64,000 nucleotides of DNA from Aquabacter sp965279295 (lineage in GTDB: Bacteria > Pseudomonadota > Alphaproteobacteria > Rhizobiales > Xanthobacteraceae). The notes below the pieces were generated by a model. It saw nothing but the letters and a program-made list of their open reading frames with translations, was not told where the DNA came from and did no database searches. Each line of letters opens with the position of its first letter. Positions within the stretch are counted from its first letter, which is position 1. The DNA lies in the NCBI GenBank assembly GCA_965279295.1, contig CBDIHQ010000009.1; one strand, written 5' to 3'. A program made the translations under genes and the position numbers. This document shows, piece after piece, positions 9,165 to 17,529 of the stretch.

Positions 9165-10370
9165 TCAGATGGTGGCGGCGGCGTTTGCGAGGCGTATCAG
9201 GCGTCCCGCGCCGAATTCTCCCAGGAGCGGCGTTTCTACCTGCGTCAGGTGACGCGCCACCATCTCGCCGATGCCGGCGGAATGCTTGAAGCCGTGGCCG
9301 GAGCAGGCGGAGACCAGGATCACGTTGTCCAGATCCGGGTGGGCATCGATGAGAAAGCCGTGGTCGAGCGCGGTGGTGTAGAGGCACACGGCCGTGCGCA
9401 CCGCCCGCGCCGAGACGCCGACCACCTTGCCGCGCACATGCCGCTCGTGCATCCGCGCCACCTCTTCGGGGCTCACCGTTCGGTCGACCTCGGCGATATT
9501 GCAGGCGAGGCTGTATTGCTCGGTGGCGAGCTTGACGGTGCCGGGGCTCGCCGAGGGCGGGAAGCCGTACACATAGTCTTCGTCGCTGGCGCCGTGCATC
9601 CAGATGAACACCGGGCTATCCGGCGGCAGAAGGTCGGGCTGGGGCAGGTCGAACCAGTAGAGAACCTGGCGGTGCACCGCAAAGGCGGGGTGCAGGTCCG
9701 GGCTGAGGAACGCCCCGACCCACGGTCCTGCCGCCACCACCACCTTGCCGGCGCGCAGCGCTCCCTTGTCAGTCTGGATCCGAACCCCTGAACCGTCCCG
9801 TGACAGCATCGTCACCCGCGTGTCGGTGTGGATGTCCGCGCCCAACTCCCGCGCCCGGCGTAACTGGGCGGCGATGCAGGCTTCGGGCCTGACATAGCCG
9901 CCGCCAGGCTCGAAATAGCCGATCTCGTCGCCGCCGAGCCCGATGAATTGGGGAAAACGGCGCTGGATGTCCCCGGCGTCGAGCACGTCATGGGCGATGC
10001 CGTTGGCCTCGGCGACGGCGATTGAACGCCGGACGAAATCGGTCTTGCCGTGATGGGAATTGGGCGCGTTGGCCGATGCCATGACCAGTGCGCCGGACTG
10101 GACCAGCAGGGTGTCGCCGGTCTCGTCTTCCAGTTCCCGCCAGATGCGGTGCGATGCCCGCACCAGCGGCACATAGGCCGGCCCCTCGCCAACCGCCTCG
10201 CGGGTGATCCTTGTATCCCCGTGGCTCGACCCCATGTCGTGCGGCGGCGACAGGCGATCGATGCCGATCACCCGCACACCGCGCTTTGCAAGCTGGTAGA
10301 GCGCGGCGCCGCCCATTGCGCCGAGCCCGATCACGGCGACATCCCAGGATGCTGACGCGAAGCTGTTCAA
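9165..10370 (-). CDS. monomeric sarcosine oxidase / N-methyl amino acid oxidase-like FAD enzyme
   Basis: 401 residues. The N-terminal dinucleotide fold is VAVIGLGAMGGAALYQLAKRG. The MSOX/MTOX hallmark GSSHGDTRITREA and the C-terminal SGHGFKHSAGIGEM are present. Cys329 in AVCLYTT lines up with the cysteine that covalently binds FAD in monomeric sarcosine oxidase. The predicted reaction is oxidative demethylation of a secondary amine such as an N-methyl amino acid, giving formaldehyde and H2O2. It is the last gene of a collinear set with a dipeptidase homologue, a deacetylase, a PrpD protein and a peptide-type importer, which fits breakdown of an imported N-substituted compound. Confidence 0.85.
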   Translation of the reverse strand: MNSFASASWDVAVIGLGAMGGAALYQLAKRGVRVIGIDRLSPPHDMGSSHGDTRITREAVGEGPAYVPLVRASHRIWRELEDETGDTLLVQSGALVMASANAPNSHHGKTDFVRRSIAVAEANGIAHDVLDAGDIQRRFPQFIGLGGDEIGYFEPGGGYVRPEACIAAQLRRARELGADIHTDTRVTMLSRDGSGVRIQTDKGALRAGKVVVAAGPWVGAFLSPDLHPAFAVHRQVLYWFDLPQPDLLPPDSPVFIWMHGASDEDYVYGFPPSASPGTVKLATEQYSLACNIAEVDRTVSPEEVARMHERHVRGKVVGVSARAVRTAVCLYTTALDHGFLIDAHPDLDNVILVSACSGHGFKHSAGIGEMVARHLTQVETPLLGEFGAGRLIRLANAAATI

Positions 10371-10394
10371 GGTGAGGGTCTCCGTGAACCGCGC

Positions 10395-11405
10395 TCAGGC
10401 GCGCCAGTCGCCGGGCAGGGCCGCGCCGGAAGGCTCCAGCGCGCTTTCGAGGAAGCGCAGCCAGTTTTCGCCCATGACGCCGCGAATGCGGGTCTCGCTC
10501 CAGCCGGCCTGCTCCATGGCGCCGGTCAGCGCGCCATAGCCGGCCAGCGTCTCAAAACCCTTGACGGTGGGCGCCGTGCCCTTGGACGGCACCATGCGGC
10601 GGGCATAGCCCTTGTCGTGGCGCAGCCAGTCGAAGAAGCCCTCGTCCTGGTTCTGGGTGAAATCCGTGCCGATGCCCACATTGGCCTCGCCGCAGATGTT
10701 CATCATGTAATCGAACAGCCCGATGCAGTCGGCGAGGGTCGTGTCCGCCCCGGTCTTCAGGAAGGGGGGATAGGTGGCGAGGCCGACGAAGCCGCCTCGC
10801 TCGACGATGAAGCGCAGTTCTTCGTCGCTCTTGTTGCGGGGATGGTCGAACAGGCCGCGCGGGGCGACGTGGGAATAGGTGCAGGGCCGCTTGGACGCCA
10901 GGATCGCCTGACGTGTGGTGTTCGGCCCCACATGGGAGAGGTCCACCAGCATGCCGAGCCGGTTCATCTCGCCGACCACCTCGTGGCCGAAGCCGGAGAG
11001 CCCGCCGTCATTTTCCTCCCAGCAGCCGCTGCCGACGAGGTTCTGCGTGTTGTAGGTGAGCTGGACCACGCTGATGCCGAGATCCTTGAACAGGGCCAGC
11101 GTATCGATGCGGTCTTCCAGGCCCGTGGTGTTCTGCCAGCCGAGCATGATGCCGACCTTGCCCAATTCCTTGGCGCGGCGGATGTCGGCGGCGCTGCGCA
11201 CCTGCATGATGATGTCGCCATGCTCCACGAACCAGCGTTTCCACTGGGCGATGTTCAGCATGGTGTCGCGGAAGTTTTCCCACACGCAGCAGGTGCAGTT
11301 GGCGGCGGTGAGGCCGCCGGCATGCATGGCCTCGAACACCTCGCGGCTGAAATTCGAGATGATCAGGCCGTCGATCACGATGGCGTCGTCGTGGAGTTTG
11401 GTCAT
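10395..11405 (-). CDS. M19 dipeptidase-like protein with altered metal site
   Basis: 336 residues from MTKLHDDA. The amidohydrolase barrel matches renal/membrane dipeptidases: TGLEDRIDTLALFKDLGI, LTYNTQNLVGSGCWE, MLVDLSHVG and TYSHVAPRGLFDHPRNKSDEE, which supply the two later metal histidines. In the usual DGHND motif near the N-terminus, however, the chain reads IDGLIISN, so the His and Asp of HxD are missing. The bridging glutamate is also hard to place. It may therefore use a different metal arrangement and substrate from true dipeptidases. It sits between the oxidase and deacetylase genes. Confidence 0.75.
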   Translation of the reverse strand: MTKLHDDAIVIDGLIISNFSREVFEAMHAGGLTAANCTCCVWENFRDTMLNIAQWKRWFVEHGDIIMQVRSAADIRRAKELGKVGIMLGWQNTTGLEDRIDTLALFKDLGISVVQLTYNTQNLVGSGCWEENDGGLSGFGHEVVGEMNRLGMLVDLSHVGPNTTRQAILASKRPCTYSHVAPRGLFDHPRNKSDEELRFIVERGGFVGLATYPPFLKTGADTTLADCIGLFDYMMNICGEANVGIGTDFTQNQDEGFFDWLRHDKGYARRMVPSKGTAPTVKGFETLAGYGALTGAMEQAGWSETRIRGVMGENWLRFLESALEPSGAALPGDWRA

Positions 11406-11428
11406 TGCGATGTGTCCGGGGTTCGGCG

Positions 11429-12217
11429 TCAGGCGACGGTCTGCGCGATTTCGGAAGCGGTCATGAAGCGCACGCGCGAGCGCGCCTTGATGGTGTCGAT
11501 GTGCCGGGCCAGCATCTTCAGCCGGCCGGGATGGCCGATCATCTCGACGTGCAAGGTGAGGTGGTAGAAGGCGCCGGGCCAATCATAGAGGCCGTCGAAT
11601 TCGTCTTCCCAGATGGTCTGGACTTCACCCGCCGGGCGGATGACGCGGCCGACCTGCCCGCCATAGGTGAAGAACGGCGCATCGGCGAGATGCCACTGCA
11701 CCGGCACTTCGACCAGCGGGACGGGCTTGCCGTCTTTCATGTGGCGGTAGGGGCGGGCGCGGTCGTGGAAATTGGTGGAGACGGTGACGCCCTCCGCCAG
11801 CACCAGGTCCAGCGTGCGCTCGGACCAGTCCCAGCCGGCGGAGCGCCAGGCGGTGGGGCGGATGCCCGTTACATGCTCCAGGGCCTCGATGCCGCCGACC
11901 AGCTCGGCCTTTTCTTCTTCCTCGCTCAGCCCTGATACGCCGCGATGGTTCAAGCCATGGCTGCCCAGCTCATGCCCGCGCTTGGCGACCTCACGCACCG
12001 CATCCGGGTGACGGTTGCTGGCGAGGCCGGGCACAAAGAAGCTGGCCTTTACGCCCTTCTCGTCCAGCAGGTTGAGCAGGGGGGTGAGCCCCTCGTAGAT
12101 GCCGAACGTGCCGTTCGAAAGCATCACGGGGCGGTTGGCATTCTTGGGATCGCGGCCGATCCAGGCGGCTTCGGCATCGAGGCAGATGCCGAACACCACG
12201 GGGAAGATATCGCTCAT
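11429..12217 (-). CDS. polysaccharide deacetylase (NodB/PuuE-like) family protein
   Basis: 262 residues without a signal peptide. NodB-homology features are the first acidic motif in GICLDAEAAW, the metal-binding HxxxH in GSHGLNHRG, and RSAGWDW as motif 3. Cytoplasmic members close to PuuE act on small amides or cyclic ureides rather than on chitin. Its location within an uptake/catabolic operon argues for a C-N bond hydrolase on the imported compound. Substrate unknown. Confidence 0.8.
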   Translation of the reverse strand: MSDIFPVVFGICLDAEAAWIGRDPKNANRPVMLSNGTFGIYEGLTPLLNLLDEKGVKASFFVPGLASNRHPDAVREVAKRGHELGSHGLNHRGVSGLSEEEEKAELVGGIEALEHVTGIRPTAWRSAGWDWSERTLDLVLAEGVTVSTNFHDRARPYRHMKDGKPVPLVEVPVQWHLADAPFFTYGGQVGRVIRPAGEVQTIWEDEFDGLYDWPGAFYHLTLHVEMIGHPGRLKMLARHIDTIKARSRVRFMTASEIAQTVA

Positions 12218-12219
12218 GT

Positions 12220-13629
12220 CTATCCTTGCCTTCTGATGGGCTTTTCCTTGCCGGCCGCGGCCGACAGAAGCTGGTTGACGCGGGTGAGGTCCGATTGGCT
12301 GGAGAGCGCGAACAAGGCGTCGCGCAGGCCGCGCGCGGACGCGGGGTCGAGGGCATCGCCGATGCAGGCATCGAACTTGGCTGTGAGGTCTTCATCGCTC
12401 ATCGGCGCGCGGGGATGGCCGGAGGGGAAGATCACCTGTTCCTCCAATAGCCGGCCGTCCTTGAGCCTCACCTTGAGGCGGGTACGCTCGCGGCCGATGG
12501 CCGGCGCGCCGGGGGCGGCGAGGTCTGGATCGATGCGCATGGACACCTTCGGCCAGAACGCCCGCAGCGCCGGATCGGCAAGAGCGGGCGGGTCGAAATC
12601 GCCGGAGGCGACCTCGTCCTTGCCGGCAACGATGGCGAGGCAATGGTTGAGACTGAAGCGCGCCTGCATGGGCGAGGTGGGCACGGCATACATCAGATTG
12701 CCGAACACAATGGCCGACACGTCCGCTTCGGCCGAGACCACATCCTGGGGCGTGAACGGCACGCGGTGGCGCAGGTTCTTCAGCGCGTCCATGGGGCGGT
12801 GGGCGCTGGCGCAGCAGGGATAGGCTTTCAGCCAGGCGCCGAACGCCTCCATGGCGGGCGGCCCGGCGAGCCGCTCGGCCATCGCTGCGAGCCCCGGCAT
12901 GCCGTCGCCGCCGAACAGATCGGTGAACGACCAGCGGCCATCGAGGATCGCCTCACCGGCGGCGCTGATGCCCGCTTCCGCGAGGCAGGCGGCCATGATG
13001 CCGGCCTGTGCCGCGAGCCCGGCGTGGATCGGCTTCATGTCGCTGCCGAATTGCCGCTTGGAGCCGCTGGAGAAGCTGGTGGCGGCGCTGATGGCGACCG
13101 CCGTGCGCTCGGCATCCAGCCCCAGTAGCCGCGCGCATCCGGCGGCGGCGGCGATCGGGCCGAAGGTGAGGGTGGTGTGCCAGCCTCGGTCGTAATGCAC
13201 CATGTTCATGGCGGCGGCGAACGCGGCCATGACGTCGAACGAGATCAGCAGCGCATCGGCGAGACGAGCACCCGATGTGCCCCGCTCCGCGCCGAGCGCG
13301 AGGAGCGCGGGCACGAACACGGCGCTGGCATGAGCGGCGGCGGGTTCCAGCACATCGTCGAAGTCGAGCGCATGCGCGGCCGTTGCGTTCACCAGCGCCG
13401 CCGCAGGCGCGGCGAGGCCGGTGCCGCCGGCAATCTCTATGGCTGCGCCGGGCGCGGCCCAGGGCGCGAACACCGCCCGCGCCTTAAGGGTCGCGGGGTC
13501 GGCGCGCCCGGCCACCATGCAGGCCACCGTGTCGACATAGGAGCGCGCCGCCGCGTGGCGCAGGGCCGGGCTCCAATCGTTCGGACGGTCCGCCGTGTGG
13601 CGGGCAAGCTGCATCAGAGGACCGCTCAT
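12220..13629 (-). CDS. MmgE/PrpD family protein
   Basis: 469 residues with the MmgE/PrpD signature: GLAAPAAALVNATAAHALDFDD near residue 75, SFSSGSKRQFGSDMKPIHAGLAA, and YPCCASAHRPMDAL. Relatives include 2-methylcitrate and cis-aconitate dehydratases, but the family is broad. The start ATG overlaps the TGA of the ABC ATPase gene (ATGA), so it belongs to the same operon as the importer. It may dehydrate or isomerise an acidic intermediate. Confidence 0.85.
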   Translation of the reverse strand: MSGPLMQLARHTADRPNDWSPALRHAAARSYVDTVACMVAGRADPATLKARAVFAPWAAPGAAIEIAGGTGLAAPAAALVNATAAHALDFDDVLEPAAAHASAVFVPALLALGAERGTSGARLADALLISFDVMAAFAAAMNMVHYDRGWHTTLTFGPIAAAAGCARLLGLDAERTAVAISAATSFSSGSKRQFGSDMKPIHAGLAAQAGIMAACLAEAGISAAGEAILDGRWSFTDLFGGDGMPGLAAMAERLAGPPAMEAFGAWLKAYPCCASAHRPMDALKNLRHRVPFTPQDVVSAEADVSAIVFGNLMYAVPTSPMQARFSLNHCLAIVAGKDEVASGDFDPPALADPALRAFWPKVSMRIDPDLAAPGAPAIGRERTRLKVRLKDGRLLEEQVIFPSGHPRAPMSDEDLTAKFDACIGDALDPASARGLRDALFALSSQSDLTRVNQLLSAAAGKEKPIRRQG

Positions 13630-14651
13630 GCCGCGATCTCCGCGCCGGCGCGGCCGAACGGCCAGCTTGGTGCCTCATGCGCGAAATGGCATCGCGACAC
13701 CTGCCCATCGGCAAATGCCATGGCGGGCGGCGTTACCGTCTTGCAAATGTCCCGCACCACCGGGCAGCGGGTGTGGAAGCGGCATCCCGGCGGCGGATTG
13801 AGCGGCGAGGGAATGTCGCCCGCCAGCGGCGGCGCCGGCCGGGCCCTGGCGCGGCGCGGGTCGGGCAGCGGGCAGGAATCGATCAAGGCGGCGGTGTAGG
13901 GATGGCGCGGCTGCGCGAAGATGAGGTCGGTCGGCCCCTCTTCCATCACCTGCCCGAGATACATCACGCACACCCGGTCGCACAGCGAGCGCACGACGCC
14001 GAGATCATGGGTGATGAACACGTAGGACAGGCCGAGTTCGGTCTGAAGCGTCTTCATCAGGGCGAGGATCTGGGCGCGGATGGAGATGTCGAGGGCCGAG
14101 ACGGCCTCGTCGGCCACGATCACCCGGGGGCGCACGGCGATGGCGCGGGCGATGCAGATGCGCTGGCGCTGGCCGCCGGAAAACTGGTGCGGGTAGCGGT
14201 CGAGATAATCCTCGCCCGGCGCGAGACCCACCGCATCCAGCAGGCGCGCCGCCTCGGTGCGCAATTCGCTGGGCGGCACGATGCCGTGGATCTTGAGCGG
14301 CTGCGCCAGGGTGCGGAAAATGGTCTTGCGCGGGTTGAGGGATTCGAACGGATCCTGGAACACCATCTGCACCGAGCGTCGGTAGCGCCGAAGCTGATCC
14401 GTGGTCAGGTCCAGCAGCGGCGCGTCGTCGAGGCGGACCTCGCCGCCGGTGATCTTCACCAGCCCAAGCATGGCGCGGGCGAGTGTGCTCTTGCCGCAGC
14501 CGCTCTCGCCCACCACGGCGAGGATTTCGTTGCGCTGGAGCGACAGGCTGACCCCGTCCACAGCGTGAACCGTGCCGCGCGCGCGGCGGAACAGGCCGCC
14601 GCCGACCGCGAAATGCACCTTCAGGTCGCGCACCTCAAGCAGCGCGGTCAT
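13626..14651 (-). CDS. oligopeptide/dipeptide ABC transporter ATP-binding protein, DppF type
   Basis: 341 residues. The start MTALLEVRD is chosen because AAGGAGG lies just upstream. Walker A GESGCGKST, signature FSGGQRQRICIARA and Walker B RVIVADEAVSALD are all present. The C-terminal oligopeptide-type extension has the cysteine-containing segment PPGCRFHTRCPV. It pairs with the neighbouring DppD-type ATPase, which it overlaps by 17 bases. Confidence 0.92.
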   Translation of the reverse strand: MTALLEVRDLKVHFAVGGGLFRRARGTVHAVDGVSLSLQRNEILAVVGESGCGKSTLARAMLGLVKITGGEVRLDDAPLLDLTTDQLRRYRRSVQMVFQDPFESLNPRKTIFRTLAQPLKIHGIVPPSELRTEAARLLDAVGLAPGEDYLDRYPHQFSGGQRQRICIARAIAVRPRVIVADEAVSALDISIRAQILALMKTLQTELGLSYVFITHDLGVVRSLCDRVCVMYLGQVMEEGPTDLIFAQPRHPYTAALIDSCPLPDPRRARARPAPPLAGDIPSPLNPPPGCRFHTRCPVVRDICKTVTPPAMAFADGQVSRCHFAHEAPSWPFGRAGAEIAA

Positions 14652-15621
14652 CGGCGCCTCCTTCGGCCAGCCAGCAGCGTGAGCGGGTGCCCGCCGCGAC
14701 ATCGAACAGCGGCGGCGCCTCGCCCATGCAGCGTGAAAAGCGTTCCGGGCAGCGCGGGTTGAAGCTGCACCCGGGGGGAAGATGCGCGAGGTTGGGCGGA
14801 TTGCCCTGGATCGCCTCGAACGACGTCACGCGCCGCTCCGGCCCAAGGGTCGAGCGCATCAGGGCACGGGTGTAGGGATGCTGCGCCCGGTAGAAGATGT
14901 CCTCGACGGAGCCTTCCTCGACGATCTTCCCGGCATACATCACATAGACCCGGTCACAGAATTCGGCGACCAGGCCGAGATCGTGGGTGATCAGCAGCAT
15001 GGCGCTGCCGAGGTCGCGCCGCAGCCCCGCGAGGAGGCGCATGATCTGCGCCTGCACGGTGACATCCAGCGCGGTGGTGGGCTCGTCGGCGATCAGCAGG
15101 CTTGGGCGCGCGGTGATCGCCATGGCGATCAGGATGCGCTGGCGCATGCCGCCGGAAAGCTGGTGCGGATAATAGTCGATCACGGTCTCGGCGGCGGGAA
15201 TGCGTACCAGCTTCATCGCCTCCAGCGCCTCCGCCCGTGCGCCGGCGCGCCCAACCTTGCGATGCAGCCGGACAGCTTCGGCGATCTGGTCGCCAACCCG
15301 CATGAGCGGGTTCAGATAGGTGGCGGGGTCCTGGAAGATCATGCCCATGCGCCCGCCGCGCACCGATCGCATCTGACGCTCGCTGAGGGTGAGTAAGTCT
15401 TGCCCCTCGAACATCATCTGGCCGGACAGGATGCGGGCCGGAGGGCGCGGCAAGCGCATCAGGGACTGGGCGGTCATGCTCTTGCCCGAGCCGGATTCGC
15501 CCACCAGCGCCACCGCCTCGCCGGGCTGGATATTCAGCGAGACGCCGTCCACCGCGCGCACCCGGCCGCTGTCGGTGAAGACGTGGGTGACGAGGTTTTC
15601 CACGGTCAGGAGCGCGGCCAT
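14635..15621 (-). CDS. oligopeptide/dipeptide ABC transporter ATP-binding protein, DppD type
   Basis: 328 residues from MAALLTVEN. Walker A GESGSGKSM, signature LSGGMRQRILIAMA and Walker B SLLIADEPTTALD are intact. The C-terminus has the family extension PPGCSFNPRCPERF. It starts two bases before the end of the permease stop region and forms one half of the hetero-ATPase pair of the importer. Confidence 0.92.
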   Translation of the reverse strand: MAALLTVENLVTHVFTDSGRVRAVDGVSLNIQPGEAVALVGESGSGKSMTAQSLMRLPRPPARILSGQMMFEGQDLLTLSERQMRSVRGGRMGMIFQDPATYLNPLMRVGDQIAEAVRLHRKVGRAGARAEALEAMKLVRIPAAETVIDYYPHQLSGGMRQRILIAMAITARPSLLIADEPTTALDVTVQAQIMRLLAGLRRDLGSAMLLITHDLGLVAEFCDRVYVMYAGKIVEEGSVEDIFYRAQHPYTRALMRSTLGPERRVTSFEAIQGNPPNLAHLPPGCSFNPRCPERFSRCMGEAPPLFDVAAGTRSRCWLAEGGADDRAA

Positions 15622-15622
15622 G

Positions 15623-16495
15623 TCAGCGGTCCCTCGATCGCGGGTTGAGCACATCGTTCAGTCCGTCGCCGACCACGTTCAGCGAGAGCACGGCGAGGAA
15701 GATGGCGATGCCGGGAAAGGCGGTGGTCCACCAGGCGGTGCGCATGATTTGCTGGGCCTCCTGGAGGATCAGGCCGAGGCTCACCTGCGCCGGGTCGCCC
15801 AGGCCCAGATAGCTCAGCCCCGCCTCCAGCAGCATGGCCTGCCCCACCAGCAGGGTGGCGTTGACCACCACCGGGCCGAGCGCATTGGGCAGGATCTCCA
15901 CGAAGATCAGCACCCCCGGCGGCGCCCCCGCCACCCGCGCCGCATCGACGAACTGGCGCGAACGCAGGGTGAGGAATTCCGCCCGCACCAGCCGGGCGAT
16001 GTCTGGCCAGCTCAGGATGGCGATGGAGGCGATGATGTTCCAGATGCTGGCGCCGAAGAACGCCACCAGAACCACCGCGAGGAAGAAGCGCGGGATCACC
16101 TGGAACACCTCGGTGATGCGCATAAGCAGGTCGTCCACGAGGCCGCCCGAGAAGCCGGCGATGCCGCCCACGAAAATACCAACGGCGGTGGCGATGCCGG
16201 CCGCACCGAAGCCGACCATCAGCGAGACGCGGAGCCCGAACAGCACCCGGCTGAGCACGTCGCGGCCGAGTTCGTCGGTGCCGAACAGATGCGCCATGCT
16301 CGGCGCCTCCATGGCCGGGCCGACCCCAATCGCACCGGGCTCGAACGGCGCCAACAGCCGGCAGGCCACTGCCGCCAGGAGCAGCGCGCCCAGGATCACG
16401 GCTGCGATCGACGCACTGCGGTTGCGCCCGAAGATGCGCCAGGAGGACACCGCGCGGGGCGGCGGCGGGGTGGTGGAGATCTCGACGGCGCTCAT
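15623..16495 (-). CDS. dipeptide-type ABC transporter permease, DppC type
   Basis: 290 residues. A cytoplasmic N-terminus precedes the first membrane helix (ASIAAVILGALLLAAVACRLL), then HLFGTDELGRDVLSRVLFGLRVSL, which is the DppC/OppC hallmark, and the EAA loop around DAARVAGAPPGVLIFVEILPN. About six membrane helices. Its ATG overlaps the stop of the DppB-type gene. Confidence 0.92.
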   Translation of the reverse strand: MSAVEISTTPPPPRAVSSWRIFGRNRSASIAAVILGALLLAAVACRLLAPFEPGAIGVGPAMEAPSMAHLFGTDELGRDVLSRVLFGLRVSLMVGFGAAGIATAVGIFVGGIAGFSGGLVDDLLMRITEVFQVIPRFFLAVVLVAFFGASIWNIIASIAILSWPDIARLVRAEFLTLRSRQFVDAARVAGAPPGVLIFVEILPNALGPVVVNATLLVGQAMLLEAGLSYLGLGDPAQVSLGLILQEAQQIMRTAWWTTAFPGIAIFLAVLSLNVVGDGLNDVLNPRSRDR

Positions 16496-17472
16496 CGGTA
16501 CACCACGCGCGGATCGATGGCGGCATAGATGAGATCGGTCACCACATTGGCGGCGATCACCATCAGTGACAGCACGGTGAAAAGGCCCATGAGAACGGGA
16601 TAGTCCCGCGCCTGGATCGCCTCGTAGAGCAGCCGCCCCATGCCGGGCCAGGCGAACACGGTCTCGGTGAGGACCGAGCCGGCGAGCATGAAGCCGAAGT
16701 TCATGCCGATCACCGTCACCACCGGCAGGACCGCATTGCGCAGGGCATGGCGATAGACCACACGCCCCTCCGGCGCGCCCTTGGCGCGGGCGGTGGTGAT
16801 GAAGTCGAGTTGCAGCGTTTCCTGCATCTTGATGCGGGTCAGGCGATAGATCAGCGCTAGATGATAGAGGCTATAGGTCAGCGCCGGCAGCGCGAGATGG
16901 TGCAGCACGTCGAGAATGCGGCCCCAGCCCTGGGTGGGTGCCCGCAGGCTGTACATGCCCTGGGTGGGAAACCAGCCGAGGTGCAGCGAGAAAACGATCA
17001 ACACCAATTGCCCGAGCCAGAACACCGGCATGGAATAGCCAGCCAAGGCCAGGAAGGTGCTGGCCTGGTCGGTCACAGAATAGGGCCGCCGCGCCGCCAC
17101 CGCGCCGAGCAGGACACCGAGCACCGAGCTAATCACCAGCGCAGTCACCATGAGCAGAAGGGTCGCCGGCATGCGGGTCAGGATCAGGTCTAGCACCCCC
17201 TGCCGGTAGCGCAGGGAATAGCCGAGGTCGAAATGCGCCATGCGGGCGAGATAGGCCCAGAGCTGCGTCATGAGCGGCTGGTCGAGCCCGAACTCCTTGC
17301 GCAGCCCGTCGATATATTCCGGGCTGGCATCCATGGAGCCGACCAGGAAGTCGATGGGGTCGCCGGGCGCCGCGTGGATCAGGAAGAAGTTCAGCAGGAT
17401 CACGACCAGGATCAGCGGAACGGCCTGCGCGAGGCGCCGGATGACATAGATGAGTATGTCAAAGGATGGCAT
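16492..17472 (-). CDS. dipeptide-type ABC transporter permease, DppB type
   Basis: 326 residues with the family N-terminus YVIRRLAQAVPLILVVILL, then HAAPGDPID and LRKEFGLDQPLMTQLWAYL, all typical of DppB/OppB. The C-terminal EAA loop is TARAKGAPEGRVVYRHALRN. It forms a heterodimeric channel with the DppC-type protein. A purine-rich AAAGGCAGG precedes the ATG. Confidence 0.92.
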   Translation of the reverse strand: MPSFDILIYVIRRLAQAVPLILVVILLNFFLIHAAPGDPIDFLVGSMDASPEYIDGLRKEFGLDQPLMTQLWAYLARMAHFDLGYSLRYRQGVLDLILTRMPATLLLMVTALVISSVLGVLLGAVAARRPYSVTDQASTFLALAGYSMPVFWLGQLVLIVFSLHLGWFPTQGMYSLRAPTQGWGRILDVLHHLALPALTYSLYHLALIYRLTRIKMQETLQLDFITTARAKGAPEGRVVYRHALRNAVLPVVTVIGMNFGFMLAGSVLTETVFAWPGMGRLLYEAIQARDYPVLMGLFTVLSLMVIAANVVTDLIYAAIDPRVVYR

Positions 17473-17529
17473 CGCGCCTGCCTTTCGCTGTGAGATGTGC
17501 CTGGAGAGTGAGGTGGGGCAAGAGGTGCC

